Notes: generated by a model not told the origin, from the sequence alone. 64,000 nucleotides of DNA from Coriobacteriaceae bacterium AF08-21 (GCA_027687465.1 JAQCQR010000010.1:1-64000), one strand, 5' to 3'. Counted from the stretch's first letter, positions 15,125 through 24,054 are shown. A program made the numbers and translations.

Positions 15125-18100
15125 CTAATCCTCCTTCTTTGCTACGTTGCCGTTGCTCCAAACGTTATGGGCACGATCGCTGCCGTCGATCCATTTGTCG
15201 TTCACACGCGTGTTCGTGCAGGTGAACGTGGCATCGTTCGCGCTCGATGCAGACGAAATCGTCAGCTCGGCAGTTTTACCGGGCGCCTTGCCCGGCGTGC
15301 TCAGCTCGCCCCGGTAGCGCCATGCCCAAGCCGTGTCTTCCTCGACGGTATAGATGCCCGCCGGAGCGGCGAACTGCACGCTGCCGACATACCAGGTCTC
15401 ACCGTTTTCCGGCTGCTGCTTATCGACCTTCACCTCGACCACGCGCGTCTCGGGAGAGGCTCCCTCCGCCGTCTTCGTCACCTTAAAGCGGAACGTCTGT
15501 CCCATGGCACTAGCATCGGTGGTCTTTTTGACGATCGTCAACGCATGAGTCTGGTCAAAGTTGAACACGGCATTGCCGTCGCCTTGGCCGTCTTCACCCG
15601 TCTTTTTATACTCCAGACGGTTGGCCAGGTCGAACGAACCATTACCCGAACCCAGACTGTAGAGCGAGACAAACTTGCCGTTTACGGGCTCTTCCGTCAC
15701 GAATGCACCGGGACCATAGCTCGCCTGCGTCACCGTAACGGTCAGCCGCGTTCCCATAAACGGCTCGGCAAAGCAAACCTTAAACGGCGCCTCGTCGGCA
15801 CCGTCATCGACGGTGTTGGCTGCGGCGGGATCGAGCAGCCATTTAAGCTGCGCGGTCATGGTTACGGGTTTCGCGGGATCAGACGTATCGTTGGCAACCA
15901 CGCGATACGTCACGGGATACAGGTCCATGTCACCCTTAACTGGCTCGCTCTTAAACTCATCCCAAGACTTCGGAGTGCCATCCGCACCCACATATCGCCA
16001 CTCCAAGAAGAGCTCGCGCTTATCGCCATTGGCAGCAGCCTGTTCATCGAGCAGCGCGACGATCTTGGAGTGGGCGTCCGGGTCGTACGCCACGGATTTT
16101 TGCTCCATCACAGGATTGCCGTCGTTGTCATAGACCGGGTTGCCGCTCTCGCCCATTTTGGGAACATCGACCGTGTAGACAAAGCCAGGCTTACCGTCCT
16201 GCGCACGCTCGTCGCCCGAGTCGACCGTCGCCGTAAAGATGACCGCCCCGTCGACGCTGTGATAGCGCACCTTATACGGCGTGACCTTGTACACCGCGGT
16301 ATACGTCGCGCCCTTAAAGGGTTCACTACCCTCGAGGGGATACCTATCGTCTTCGGTCATCAGAGTGTATTTACTATCGGATTCATAGTCACGCGACCAG
16401 CCGACAAAGTCGTACTTGGTGCCATCCTTGCCGACAACCTCAGCTGTAGCTCTTACTTCCAGCGAAATTTGATCGCCAGAGTCGGTGCGCGAAAGAGAAC
16501 GCACAGAATCGGGGTTATCCAGATTGGCATCGATATTCGATTGGACAATTACCGCGCTGGCACGGTAGACCGGGTACAGCTCCATGGGGGCGTTAACCAC
16601 AGTGTTTGTATTCACCATGGGGAGGCCGTCCGACCAAACGACATAACCGTTGCCGGATGCCGGTTTAGTTTCCGTCCAGCCTACGAAGGCATTGTATGCG
16701 TTCGTTGCGGCATCAATCTCGCCGACGTTATACGTAGGCAGCGGCATGCCACCCGTAAGGTTGCCGAGTCTATCGCCCTGCTGAGCAACTTTGCCATCCA
16801 CATCTTTGGCATTGAGATGATACACGACCGCCAACGGCGAATAGTACGCCACAAATGTATAGGCCCCGCCGGGTTCCACCTGATGGGAATACGAGTTATC
16901 GCCGTTAGGTTCGATCTCTTCAACTTCGCCATTCGGAAGCTCGATCTCAACCTTCTGCAACTTATACAGCTCACCGCCTGCTTTATAAACCGGAGTCGTG
17001 ACGTCAGGGGTCACCGTTGCCGTAGCAGGGTCGGTGCCCGCGTTGATAACGGGATCGATGTCGTACCTAGGCACATTGACCTTGTCCGTGCCCTTGAAAC
17101 CGGCGCGATACAGGTTGGTGGTGTACCTAACATCGTACTTCGCGTACACCGGATAGGCATCCTGCCACTGGGTGACCTTAAAATCTGGTTTCACCAGATA
17201 CGGTTCGGCCTTATCCGGGTCAGAAGTAGTGAAGGAATCACCCTTGACATCGTAGATATAATTCCAGACGGGAGAACCCATCTGGACCTCGGCGGTCGAA
17301 ATCCAGCCCAGGAACTTATAACCCGGCACCGCCATCTCCGCATCGGTCGGAGAAGACTCAAGGGTCAAGGGGCTTTCATAAGAACCAGTTAGCCCGTCCT
17401 GCGGCTTTCCTTTTGCCTCAACCGAGGTGTTCACATGCGGGTAGTAATACGTGAACGTCGGATCCGCCCCGTTCACCTTGGTCTGCAGCAAGTTACTCTC
17501 ATAGCGCCGCGTGGCAGTCCTCACGACATTATCGCCCTTGTTGTAGAAATTAACGTCCGTGGTAATCATCGCGCGAACGTAGTACTTCTTATCTGTACGC
17601 ACCATGCTCTCGATGGGATTTTTCACATATGTCCAATATTCACCATCGCGCTCAAGCGTCCAGAAATTCAGGCGATAGCGATCATTCACCGGTTTGACCG
17701 TTACGTTCAGCGAAGCCGAAGTCCAAGTATCGCTTAGCGTTGCAGCGCCTGGAAAATCGGTATCGGCATAGAGGTTTTTTAGAGTATCGGCTCCCGTATC
17801 GTTTTTAACGTTGTGCGAGTACGCGTTAAGGGGACTCACGACAAGGGTTTCCTTCGTGAAGCGCGTGCCACACGTTTCATAACTATCCTTTATACCGTGG
17901 TCAACATGCTCCGGGCCCCAGTGGACGACGTTTTCACGCACGAAGGTACTACCGACGTTTTCCTCAAAGGGCGTTTGATAGCGATTCCAAACGGAACAAA
18001 GTAGCTTGCTGTCCGTAAACTCATGGTTGGTATAAGCCCGAACGTAATAATCCACTCGGTACTCAAAGCGGGCGATGTAGGTATGCGGCGCGGTTAAATC

Positions 18101-20590
18101 GACATCGGCGGGGAGCGTATAGCTGGGGTCGCGGCTTACGCGCACCTCGAGCGGGGCATCCTCGGTTCCCTTGTTTTCATACCAACCCAGGAAACGATAG
18201 CCGTCGGGCAGCTGGCCCTCCTCGGATATAGCTTTACCGGATACGTCGAGCACCTGTACGGTATACGCGCTTGTGCCATCTTCTGCAGTCTCAACCTTAA
18301 CGTCAGTTTTGCCCACACCGTCGCGCCGAGTCTGATCGTCGGTTGCATCCTGCTCATTGCCCTCAAACACCGTCATGATGTTCGACACATAGTCGGTGTA
18401 CACCGGATAAAAATCGGTAGGACCAAGCACAGTGATCTCGGTGCCGGCAGGATAGAACGCACCGGCGTTTTTTAGCTCGGCAAGCTTAGGCGAGGTGATG
18501 GCCGCGTAACCGCCATGCATCCCGGCCTCGCCACTCGGCTGCGTCGTCCAGCCGATAAAGGTGGCACTGGCAGACAGAGTACCGCGGTCCGCAGGGGCAG
18601 CCGGCTTTAAACCGACACCATAGCGATACCAATCCGTCGACTTGTCGTGCGCGGCGCCACTCTTACAATCAAGCGTCTCGCCCTTAACGTTATAGAACAG
18701 CACCTGCGCCTCGTACGAAGCGATAAACAGGTCGTTGCCCTTAAAACCGTCGGCCCCCTTGGCATTATCGGCGGTATAGGTTGACGTTTTCTCGTGCGCC
18801 TCGCTCTTCTGGACCTGCTTGCCGGCAGTCACCGCAGCGTCATCGGTCTTGCCGTTAAACCAGCTGTTGTCATGATCGATGCGGTTCACTTTAACCCCGG
18901 GCTCGCGGAACCAGCCCATAAAACGGTAGCCGCCGTTCTCCTTGGTCAGGCCATCAGGCTTTGCGGAGGTATCCTGCTTAAACGTTACCGATGTATCGCC
19001 CTGGGCCAAGCCCTGAGCCGTTCCCGCCAGCACGGCGCTCACGGCAAAGGCATACGGATCCGAGGTCGCCTGATCAATACCGAGTCTGGTTGCCGTAATA
19101 GTCGCGGTACCCGCACCGGGAAAATCGATCGTCGCCTTAACGCTTTGGCCATGCACGGGGATATTCAGCTTGTAATCCATCGCCCATTCGTTTGCATGGT
19201 CGCCGCCCAGATAATCGTTATTGGCAGTCGAGCGCATGGTGCCGGCACAGAAGTCGTAGTCGTGCTCTTCCCATAGCTCACGCGTGATGTAGCGCTCGTC
19301 ATCCCACGGACCATAGCTGTCGCCCTTGGTGGTACCGTCGCCGCCAAACGAAGGGATCTTCTTTTTGGCAGGATTGCCCTGGCTATTGCCAGAAAGGCTC
19401 ACGCTCGGCTTAAAGTAGCACTCGGTGACCGTCGCGTCGCCCTTGTTGGCGCGCGCAGCAATGCCGCCCAGGTTCACGTCGTTTTGAATGATGGGGATCA
19501 CGGCGATGGGATTGTACTGGCGCGAACTCAAATCGCCCGCAAAATGGCTGCGGACGAGCTCGTTGCCCTCGGCCGTCAGAATACGACCCGCCAGGCCACC
19601 CGTCCATGCGCGCGTCACGGAGACAACGCCCACGTACGACGCGGCATAGCTGTAGCACTGCGCCGTCGAGAAGCAGTCGATAATCTTGGCGTTACCCGCC
19701 ATGCAGCCCACAAAACCCGAGGCATACACGTTGTTGCCGCCCAGAGCGCCAACAGCCACGTCGTACTTATTGGTGACGTCGGTCATGCCATTCGCGGCAA
19801 TCGAGCCGTCCTTCTTGCGCGTAGGTGTAACGCGGCAGTACTCAATCGTCGAATTTGTAACATAGCCGGCAAACGCCGCCATATACAGACCCTCACCGCC
19901 GAGCGCCTGCACGCCCGAGGTCGCATTGTTGACGGCACGGCCGCCACGGACCTCACAGTTGTAGAGGGTGCAGCCGTCGAGCTCGCCGGCGATGAGACCG
20001 CCCTCAAAGCCTGCGTTGGTAATGAGGTTGAGAGCATTGTTGGCGCAGGTCACGTGCAGCGTGCTCTCCATGACCATAACGTTTTCGAAGCGCGTTTTGA
20101 CGGCCTTGCCCACGATAATGCCACCGCGGAAGTCCGCCCACACGTTGGCGTCCTTGACCAGGAAGTTTTTGATGGTGGCACCGTTGGTCTCGGCAAAAAA
20201 TCCCGTATCGCGCTCGGGGTCAAAAGCGTCTTTATCGTAGCTCAGGCCCTCAACGGTGTGGTTTTGACCATCGAACACGCCCTTAAACGGATGCTCCTTG
20301 TTGCCAAACGACAGATGCTTAACGGTGTCTGCAACGATGGCTTTCATGTCGTCGCTGTCGAGCTCAATGTCGTTATCGAGATAAACGTGCCAGCCGGACG
20401 TATCGCGCTCGCGCGACAGCGCCACACACGTCAAAAAGTCAGCCTCGTTTTTGATGTGGAATTCGGTCTGATCCTCGGGCGCAGTCTCGGCATGTACCGC
20501 CATCGGCAGCGCCATAACGCAGCAAATGGCAATCGCTGCGACGGCAACCAGCCTGCTAAGCATACCCCGGTTCATATTCTTGATCTTCAT
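15125..20590 (-). CDS. Giant secreted protein with GLUG-like and InlB-type repeats
   Basis: An 1821-residue secreted protein. The signal peptide spans about residues 1-34 (cleavage near AVHA-ET). Residues about 90-430 contain a beta-helical region of GLUG-like character (GGLIAGELDGCTLYNCEV, FVGCMAGNAKIIDCFS, GGLAGRILT). Residues about 480-1600 carry repeated InlB-B/Listeria-Bacteroides-type modules seen as FMGWFRE, FIGWTTQP, FLGWYENK, FLGWISTAE, FVGWTET and FVGWSRDY, each followed by a YPVY or YTAVY strand. Residues about 1690-1795 look like a CnaB/SpaA module ending FTCTNT. No sorting motif or membrane helix follows, so retention must be non-covalent or through the co-encoded fibre proteins. 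Stop and start spacing with neighbours is tight (3 and 1 bases). Likely a tip or matrix adhesin, which is an inference from context. Confidence 0.75.
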   Translation of the reverse strand: MKIKNMNRGMLSRLVAVAAIAICCVMALPMAVHAETAPEDQTEFHIKNEADFLTCVALSRERDTSGWHVYLDNDIELDSDDMKAIVADTVKHLSFGNKEHPFKGVFDGQNHTVEGLSYDKDAFDPERDTGFFAETNGATIKNFLVKDANVWADFRGGIIVGKAVKTRFENVMVMESTLHVTCANNALNLITNAGFEGGLIAGELDGCTLYNCEVRGGRAVNNATSGVQALGGEGLYMAAFAGYVTNSTIEYCRVTPTRKKDGSIAANGMTDVTNKYDVAVGALGGNNVYASGFVGCMAGNAKIIDCFSTAQCYSYAASYVGVVSVTRAWTGGLAGRILTAEGNELVRSHFAGDLSSRQYNPIAVIPIIQNDVNLGGIAARANKGDATVTECYFKPSVSLSGNSQGNPAKKKIPSFGGDGTTKGDSYGPWDDERYITRELWEEHDYDFCAGTMRSTANNDYLGGDHANEWAMDYKLNIPVHGQSVKATIDFPGAGTATITATRLGIDQATSDPYAFAVSAVLAGTAQGLAQGDTSVTFKQDTSAKPDGLTKENGGYRFMGWFREPGVKVNRIDHDNSWFNGKTDDAAVTAGKQVQKSEAHEKTSTYTADNAKGADGFKGNDLFIASYEAQVLFYNVKGETLDCKSGAAHDKSTDWYRYGVGLKPAAPADRGTLSASATFIGWTTQPSGEAGMHGGYAAITSPKLAELKNAGAFYPAGTEITVLGPTDFYPVYTDYVSNIMTVFEGNEQDATDDQTRRDGVGKTDVKVETAEDGTSAYTVQVLDVSGKAISEEGQLPDGYRFLGWYENKGTEDAPLEVRVSRDPSYTLPADVDLTAPHTYIARFEYRVDYYVRAYTNHEFTDSKLLCSVWNRYQTPFEENVGSTFVRENVVHWGPEHVDHGIKDSYETCGTRFTKETLVVSPLNAYSHNVKNDTGADTLKNLYADTDFPGAATLSDTWTSASLNVTVKPVNDRYRLNFWTLERDGEYWTYVKNPIESMVRTDKKYYVRAMITTDVNFYNKGDNVVRTATRRYESNLLQTKVNGADPTFTYYYPHVNTSVEAKGKPQDGLTGSYESPLTLESSPTDAEMAVPGYKFLGWISTAEVQMGSPVWNYIYDVKGDSFTTSDPDKAEPYLVKPDFKVTQWQDAYPVYAKYDVRYTTNLYRAGFKGTDKVNVPRYDIDPVINAGTDPATATVTPDVTTPVYKAGGELYKLQKVEIELPNGEVEEIEPNGDNSYSHQVEPGGAYTFVAYYSPLAVVYHLNAKDVDGKVAQQGDRLGNLTGGMPLPTYNVGEIDAATNAYNAFVGWTETKPASGNGYVVWSDGLPMVNTNTVVNAPMELYPVYRASAVIVQSNIDANLDNPDSVRSLSRTDSGDQISLEVRATAEVVGKDGTKYDFVGWSRDYESDSKYTLMTEDDRYPLEGSEPFKGATYTAVYKVTPYKVRYHSVDGAVIFTATVDSGDERAQDGKPGFVYTVDVPKMGESGNPVYDNDGNPVMEQKSVAYDPDAHSKIVALLDEQAAANGDKRELFLEWRYVGADGTPKSWDEFKSEPVKGDMDLYPVTYRVVANDTSDPAKPVTMTAQLKWLLDPAAANTVDDGADEAPFKVCFAEPFMGTRLTVTVTQASYGPGAFVTEEPVNGKFVSLYSLGSGNGSFDLANRLEYKKTGEDGQGDGNAVFNFDQTHALTIVKKTTDASAMGQTFRFKVTKTAEGASPETRVVEVKVDKQQPENGETWYVGSVQFAAPAGIYTVEEDTAWAWRYRGELSTPGKAPGKTAELTISSASSANDATFTCTNTRVNDKWIDGSDRAHNVWSNGNVAKKED

Positions 20591-20593
20591 AGG

Positions 20594-21241
20594 CTAGTTC
20601 GCCTCCGGCCAACCCACGACGTCAAGCACGTCGAGGACGGTATCGCTTGCCTGCTGGTTTTTGGCCTGCACGGCCTGAACATCGATATCGAGCCTGAATG
20701 AGCCGCCGCGCGCGGCATCGTGGTAGTCGCCCACAAAGCGCAGCGAGTCCATGAGGCTTTCCGTCATGGCACCGGGGTCGAGCGTGCCGCCACGCCCGGC
20801 CAATCCGCGGTAGTAGTACCACCCATCGCCGCCATCGATCCACGGGGACCCCTCGCCCGCGTTCACATGAAACGCAACGCTGCCCGAAGCATCCGCGCTC
20901 GAACCGTCGGGCGCCACCGACGTCATGCGCAGACGCGCGCGAACGTACTCAGGCTGCGTGCCAGCGTTCTCCACGCGCACAATGCGGCTGATGTCAGAGC
21001 CCCCGGCCTTGGTGTCGGGATAGTCCCCGTGCTCGTTGGGATCAAACGGAATCTCCTCGCCCTGCACGTTGAGGGTGTATTCGCAGACTCGTACCTTCAC
21101 GCTGCCAAACGATAGGACGTTGTTCGCCGGAACCATATCAACGGTAAAAGCCAGCGTGCCACACAGGCACGCCAGGGCCAACAGCGCCATCGCGGCAAGC
21201 GCCAAGGTACGTTTCTGATTGTCGGAAAGATTGTTGAGCAT
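20594..21241 (-). CDS. SipW-dependent TasA/camelysin-like protein
   Basis: A 215-residue exported protein. After a polar start (MLNNLSDNQKR) a hydrophobic segment ends CGTLAFTVDMVPANNVLSFGSV, which is the SipW-type signal pattern. The mature part includes RIVRVENAGTQPEYVRARLRM and DGWYYYRGLAGRGGTLDPG, matching the layout of the 189-residue paralogue. The ATG at 21241 is chosen because the alternative TTG at 21253 gives an atypical signal start, and neither has a strong ribosome site. Translation may therefore be lower than that of the upstream subunit. A strong stem-loop at 21271-21315 separates the two genes. It ends 3 bases before the giant gene starts. Confidence 0.76.
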   Translation of the reverse strand: MLNNLSDNQKRTLALAAMALLALACLCGTLAFTVDMVPANNVLSFGSVKVRVCEYTLNVQGEEIPFDPNEHGDYPDTKAGGSDISRIVRVENAGTQPEYVRARLRMTSVAPDGSSADASGSVAFHVNAGEGSPWIDGGDGWYYYRGLAGRGGTLDPGAMTESLMDSLRFVGDYHDAARGGSFRLDIDVQAVQAKNQQASDTVLDVLDVVGWPEAN

Positions 21242-21270
21242 TACGTTCGCCAATCGTCGGATACAGGGGG

Positions 21271-21315
21271 CGAGACCCCGGTCCGAATATAGGGGTGGGG
21301 CGGACCGGGGTCTCG
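21271..21315 (-). promoter_or_regulatory. Intercistronic 15-bp stem-loop within the fibre operon
   Basis: CGAGACCCCGGTCCG pairs perfectly with CGGACCGGGGTCTCG across a 15-base loop. It lies between the major TasA-like gene and the next subunit, with no T-tract. It probably protects or partly terminates the upstream transcript, so the first subunit would be made in excess. Confidence 0.65.
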
Positions 21316-21330
21316 ACGGAGGGGGTGGGA

Positions 21331-22062
21331 TTACTTCAGGTGGTTGCTCGAGTCGTTAACCCAAGCCTTGGCCTGCTCGATGGCGTTCTGGGCATCACCC
21401 TGGTCAGCGCCGAAGATGTAGCAGGAGACCGTCATAGCGGGATTGGTGACGACATCCGTGCTGTTCATGGCAGCCGGGATATGCACGGTGCTGAACAGCT
21501 CACCGGTGTAAGCAGCCTTTGCCTCGGTAGTCTCAGTCTTTTGAGTAGGAGCAAGCTTGGCAGGGGTGTCGGTGTTACCAGCGGTATACATGAACAGACC
21601 GCTCACGTACTTGCCATCGGCGTTTGTAGTCACCTGATCAACGGCAACCGGCTTCCAGTTAGCGTTAAGCTCGAAGTACGGGGTCTTGGCAAGCGCGTCA
21701 GTGGCGTCTGTCTTCACAATGGCGTTCTTCACATAGATGAACACATAGGAGCTATCGGAATCCTTGCCGATGCCGACGTTGGGGTTCTTATTGATGTCGG
21801 TGTCGGGAATCATCTTGGAGTCCTTCACCCACTTGGTCTCAAACAGATAACCATCCACTGAGGGGTCCGTGGGATCAGTGCCGGGCTTGTCCGGATGATC
21901 GGGGTCGGGCTTCACTTCGGGCTTGCCGATGCTGCCAACCGTGAACTCATTCGTCACCTGATCGGTTGCCTGCAGCCATGCATAGGTACCCACACCGGCG
22001 GCCAGCACCAACAGCAGCAGGGCGGCAATGATGCCGTAGCGCTTTTTCTTCTTGTTTTCCAT
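21331..22062 (-). CDS. Major TasA/camelysin-like fibre protein (SipW substrate)
   Basis: A 243-residue exported protein beginning MENKKKKRYG, a hydrophobic stretch, then GVGTYAWLQATDQVTNEFTVGSI, the classic SipW-dependent signal. A Pro/Asp-rich linker (PDPDHPDKPGTDPTDPS) leads to a folded domain with DSSYVFIYVKNAIVKTD and AMTVSCYIFGADQGDAQNAIEQA near the C terminus. The start at 22062 has AAAGGA upstream, while the longer reading overlaps the peptidase gene and is rejected. It follows the signal peptidase gene directly and precedes a strong stem-loop, both expected for an abundant subunit. In Bacillus, TasA and CalY are biofilm fibre proteins processed by SipW, and the role here is inferred by analogy. 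Confidence 0.8.
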   Translation of the reverse strand: MENKKKKRYGIIAALLLLVLAAGVGTYAWLQATDQVTNEFTVGSIGKPEVKPDPDHPDKPGTDPTDPSVDGYLFETKWVKDSKMIPDTDINKNPNVGIGKDSDSSYVFIYVKNAIVKTDATDALAKTPYFELNANWKPVAVDQVTTNADGKYVSGLFMYTAGNTDTPAKLAPTQKTETTEAKAAYTGELFSTVHIPAAMNSTDVVTNPAMTVSCYIFGADQGDAQNAIEQAKAWVNDSSNHLK

Positions 22063-22133
22063 CGTTCTCTTCCTTTCGAAAATCGACTTCCCCGGCAACG
22101 GCCCTTGCCGTTGCCGACACCTCTCCCCTGCCG

Positions 22134-22691
22134 CTATGAACGCCGCTCCCTCGCATGCGCGCGGGCATGCTTGCCCGCAGGCTCGTCGGGAACCACCCGA
22201 TCGAGCACTATCGACGCCGCGACCAGCAGCGCCAGAACGGCCACCACAACAAGCAAACCGGGCATCGTCGTGCAATATGCGTTAACGAAGCCCAGGTAAG
22301 GGACACAAAAAGAGACAGTGCCGATCACGCGTGAAAAAGGCGTCTGCTCGGCATCGTGCATGATGGTTCCATCTGCATTTTTGTTTGCGATTCCCTGCGT
22401 GCCGATCATCTGCGCCACAGGGTCGATCTCGTACACCTGGTGCGTCACCACAGCACCGTCCGATCGGTAAAAGATTGCATTGTCACCCACGGCAATATCC
22501 ACTGGCTCAACCTGGCGGACAAACACCATGGAGCCAACGGGAAGATCGGGTTCCATAGAGCCCGAAAGCACAGCAAAGGGCATGTATCCAAATGCGCGAG
22601 GCACAAAAGAAACAACGGCAAGGGCTATGACAAGCGCGAACGCCAAGCTACTCAAAAGTGCAATAAATCGTTTGAGTCTACGCGCAGCCAA
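22134..22691 (-). CDS. sipW: SipW-type signal peptidase I (S26B)
   Basis: A 185-residue membrane peptidase that removes signal peptides from TasA-like substrates. The first helix spans residues about 9-34. The catalytic serine is in VLSGSMEPDLPVGS (Ser about 45). The general base is a histidine in GAVVTHQVYEI (about 84), as in archaeal, ER and SipW-type enzymes, in place of the lysine of LepB types. IGTVSFCVPYLGF and a second C-terminal helix (about 145-168) follow, then a basic tail. The TTG start at 22691 is the only good one, because TGA stands just upstream in frame. AAGGGGG lies about 13 bases before it. It is the first gene of the operon, which suggests that the protease and its substrates are made together. 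Confidence 0.88.
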   Translation of the reverse strand: MAARRLKRFIALLSSLAFALVIALAVVSFVPRAFGYMPFAVLSGSMEPDLPVGSMVFVRQVEPVDIAVGDNAIFYRSDGAVVTHQVYEIDPVAQMIGTQGIANKNADGTIMHDAEQTPFSRVIGTVSFCVPYLGFVNAYCTTMPGLLVVVAVLALLVAASIVLDRVVPDEPAGKHARAHARERRS

Positions 22692-22817
22692 AGTGATAAT
22701 TCATCCCCCTTGAGGACGTATTCGACCCATCCAAAGGTCAGCAAGTTTCAACAGGAACCGCAAGGCGCTTGAAAAGTGAGTCCGAAATAAGCCAATTTGG
22801 AATCTTTTCGTAATAAA

Positions 22818-22846
22818 AACATAGCGATGTGCTACACATTTTTCAA
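22818..22846 (-). promoter_or_regulatory. Putative sigma70 promoter of the fibre operon
   Basis: On the minus strand TTGAAA (22841-22846) and TATGTT (22818-22823) are separated by exactly 17 bases in an AT-rich region. Transcription would begin near 22810 and leave a leader of about 120 bases before the sipW start. No other equally good promoter was found in the gap. Confidence 0.5.
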
Positions 22847-22989
22847 TATTTTGTCGCTAAATGCTACCTATTTTGGCGTAAGTGGTCATTTATCCCCAAA
22901 TTAGTCTGTTTTATCCAATATCTGTGACTAACCCCCTACGCAACTTCCCCATAGAGGGATCATTTTTTTGCGAAACTAAAATAATGGTA

Positions 22990-22999
22990 CCCCCCCCCC
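22990..22999. repeat. Ten-base poly-C tract upstream of the fibre operon
   Basis: Ten consecutive C residues (poly-G on the coding strand of the operon) lie in an AT-rich stretch about 145 bases upstream of the predicted -35 box. Homopolymers of this length are rare in coding-dense genomes and are known sites of slipped-strand variation. The 811-base gap 22692-23502 otherwise holds the promoter, the right-hand array and a terminator. Confidence 0.6.
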
Positions 23000-23095
23000 A
23001 CATTAAAACAAACTGCTGGAAGTGCCATTTATTTCCGACCCCCTTTTACTGGAGTTTTATGACAGCCCCATGTAGTTCGCAGCCCATAATCCTCT

Positions 23096-23424
23096 GAGAA
23101 CCGTGTCCCAGGATTCACGTCCGGAGTGGGATACGGCTTCCGCTTGTGGCCCCGTTGGGAAGCCGTATCCCGCTTCGATCACAAATTCCGGGTCGCACTT
23201 TCCGCCAAGACCCTCAACCGGAAACTACATCCCATTTCTCGACCGAATGCTGGGATGTAGTTTCCACAGAGCCCTTCACCGGGAAACCGCATCCCATTCC
23301 AAAGGCAAATTCCGGGACGCAGCTTCCGCAACTCCACCCATCCGGAAATCCCATCCCACTCCGCACACATCCGGGCGTAGAGCAATCAGCTTATTAGGCC
23401 TTCCATCAATAAAGGGGCGCCCTC
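23096..23424. repeat. 62-bp tandem hairpin array, right copy
   Basis: The homologue of 13384-13713, in the same orientation, with the same linker order and the same tail (ATCAGCTTATTAGGCCTTC, ATCAATAAAG). The hairpin arms differ from the left copy but still pair, for example GGAAACTACATCCCA with TGGGATGTAGTTTCC, and GGGATACGGCTTCC with GGAAGCCGTATCCC. Together the two copies bracket the operon as direct repeats about 9.7 kb apart. Confidence 0.85.
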
Positions 23425-23432
23425 GTGTCACG

Positions 23433-23460
23433 AAAAAAGCCTCGAGAACTTCGAGGCTTT
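23433..23460 (-). terminator. Rho-independent terminator of the flavodoxin gene
   Basis: Read on the minus strand, a GCCTCGA/TCGAGGC stem with loop AGTTC is followed by six T residues. It lies about 43 bases after the flavodoxin stop. Confidence 0.8.
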
Positions 23461-23502
23461 CACATTTGTATTGTTTTGCACGAAGGACCGCGAACGGCGA
23501 AG

Positions 23503-24054
23503 CTACTCTCCCAGCACGGCCTTCTTGGCGGCTGCAGCCATGTTGTCCAGGTCTTCCTTGGTGGGATGGTCCTTCGCGGCAACCCAGTTGTCGAGCAGCA
23601 TCTTAAATCGGGCGTTTTCGGGATCTTGCTCAAGCATGGCCTCGTAGCGCTGCTTGACCGCGGGGCCCATCTTGCCCTGGCACATCGCCCAGCCCGCAAG
23701 CTCGGCATCCCCAGCCAAATTGGAAGTTACGCGGTCGATAATCTGCTGATAATAGCTCTGGTCGGCGCCAAAACCGCAGGTGCCAAACAGGAAGACGCGC
23801 TTACCGTGCAAGGCGGAGAGCAACGCCGCGACCGAAGGCGTGCAGGCGCCCTTGTCGCACCAAAAACCAACGAGCACCGTATCGGCAGTGCAGGCACCCT
23901 GCGCCTCTTGCGCGACCTGTTCCGGATCTGCATCATCGCTCAGCGCAGCGGCATGGATAAACTCGACGCCCGCAGCCTGCAGCGCGCGCTTGAGCGCCCC
24001 CGAAACCATCCTGGTATTACCGCTCTTGCTGTTGACCACCATAGAGCATGTCAT
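23503..24054 (-). CDS. Flavodoxin family protein
   Basis: A 183-residue FMN-binding electron carrier. The phosphate-binding loop is VNSKSGNTR at the N terminus. The second loop is VLVGFWCDKGAC, and the third is FLFGTCGFGADQSYYQ. The C-terminal half adds helices, including WAMCQGKMGPAVKQRYEAM and KEDLDNMAAAAKKAV. It resembles the cytoplasmic flavodoxin-like proteins of gut anaerobes rather than short flavodoxins. The ATG at 24054 is preferred, with GAGG ten bases upstream, while the GTG at 24060 is an alternative. The gene has its own terminator. The redox partner cannot be told from context. Confidence 0.82.
   Translation of the reverse strand: MTCSMVVNSKSGNTRMVSGALKRALQAAGVEFIHAAALSDDADPEQVAQEAQGACTADTVLVGFWCDKGACTPSVAALLSALHGKRVFLFGTCGFGADQSYYQQIIDRVTSNLAGDAELAGWAMCQGKMGPAVKQRYEAMLEQDPENARFKMLLDNWVAAKDHPTKEDLDNMAAAAKKAVLGE

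Noticed and set aside
15008..17392. A 794-codon plus-strand ORF inside the giant secreted protein gene
   Set aside because: Antisense to a well-supported gene with repeated FLGW modules. Composition is Arg/His/Ile-rich and unlike a real protein.
22691..22705. An eight-codon leader peptide (ATG at the end of the sipW leader) overlapping the sipW start
   Set aside because: The purine-rich site touches the ATG with almost no spacing, so it cannot be supported from sequence alone.
22882..23097. A 71-codon plus-strand ORF over the poly-C tract
   Set aside because: No ribosome site, and a Pro/Phe-rich chance sequence. The region reads better as the operon's control region.
23503..24054. Assigning the flavodoxin to a specific redox pathway partner
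   Set aside because: Only the generic flavodoxin fold is visible, and no partner oxidoreductase gene is adjacent.
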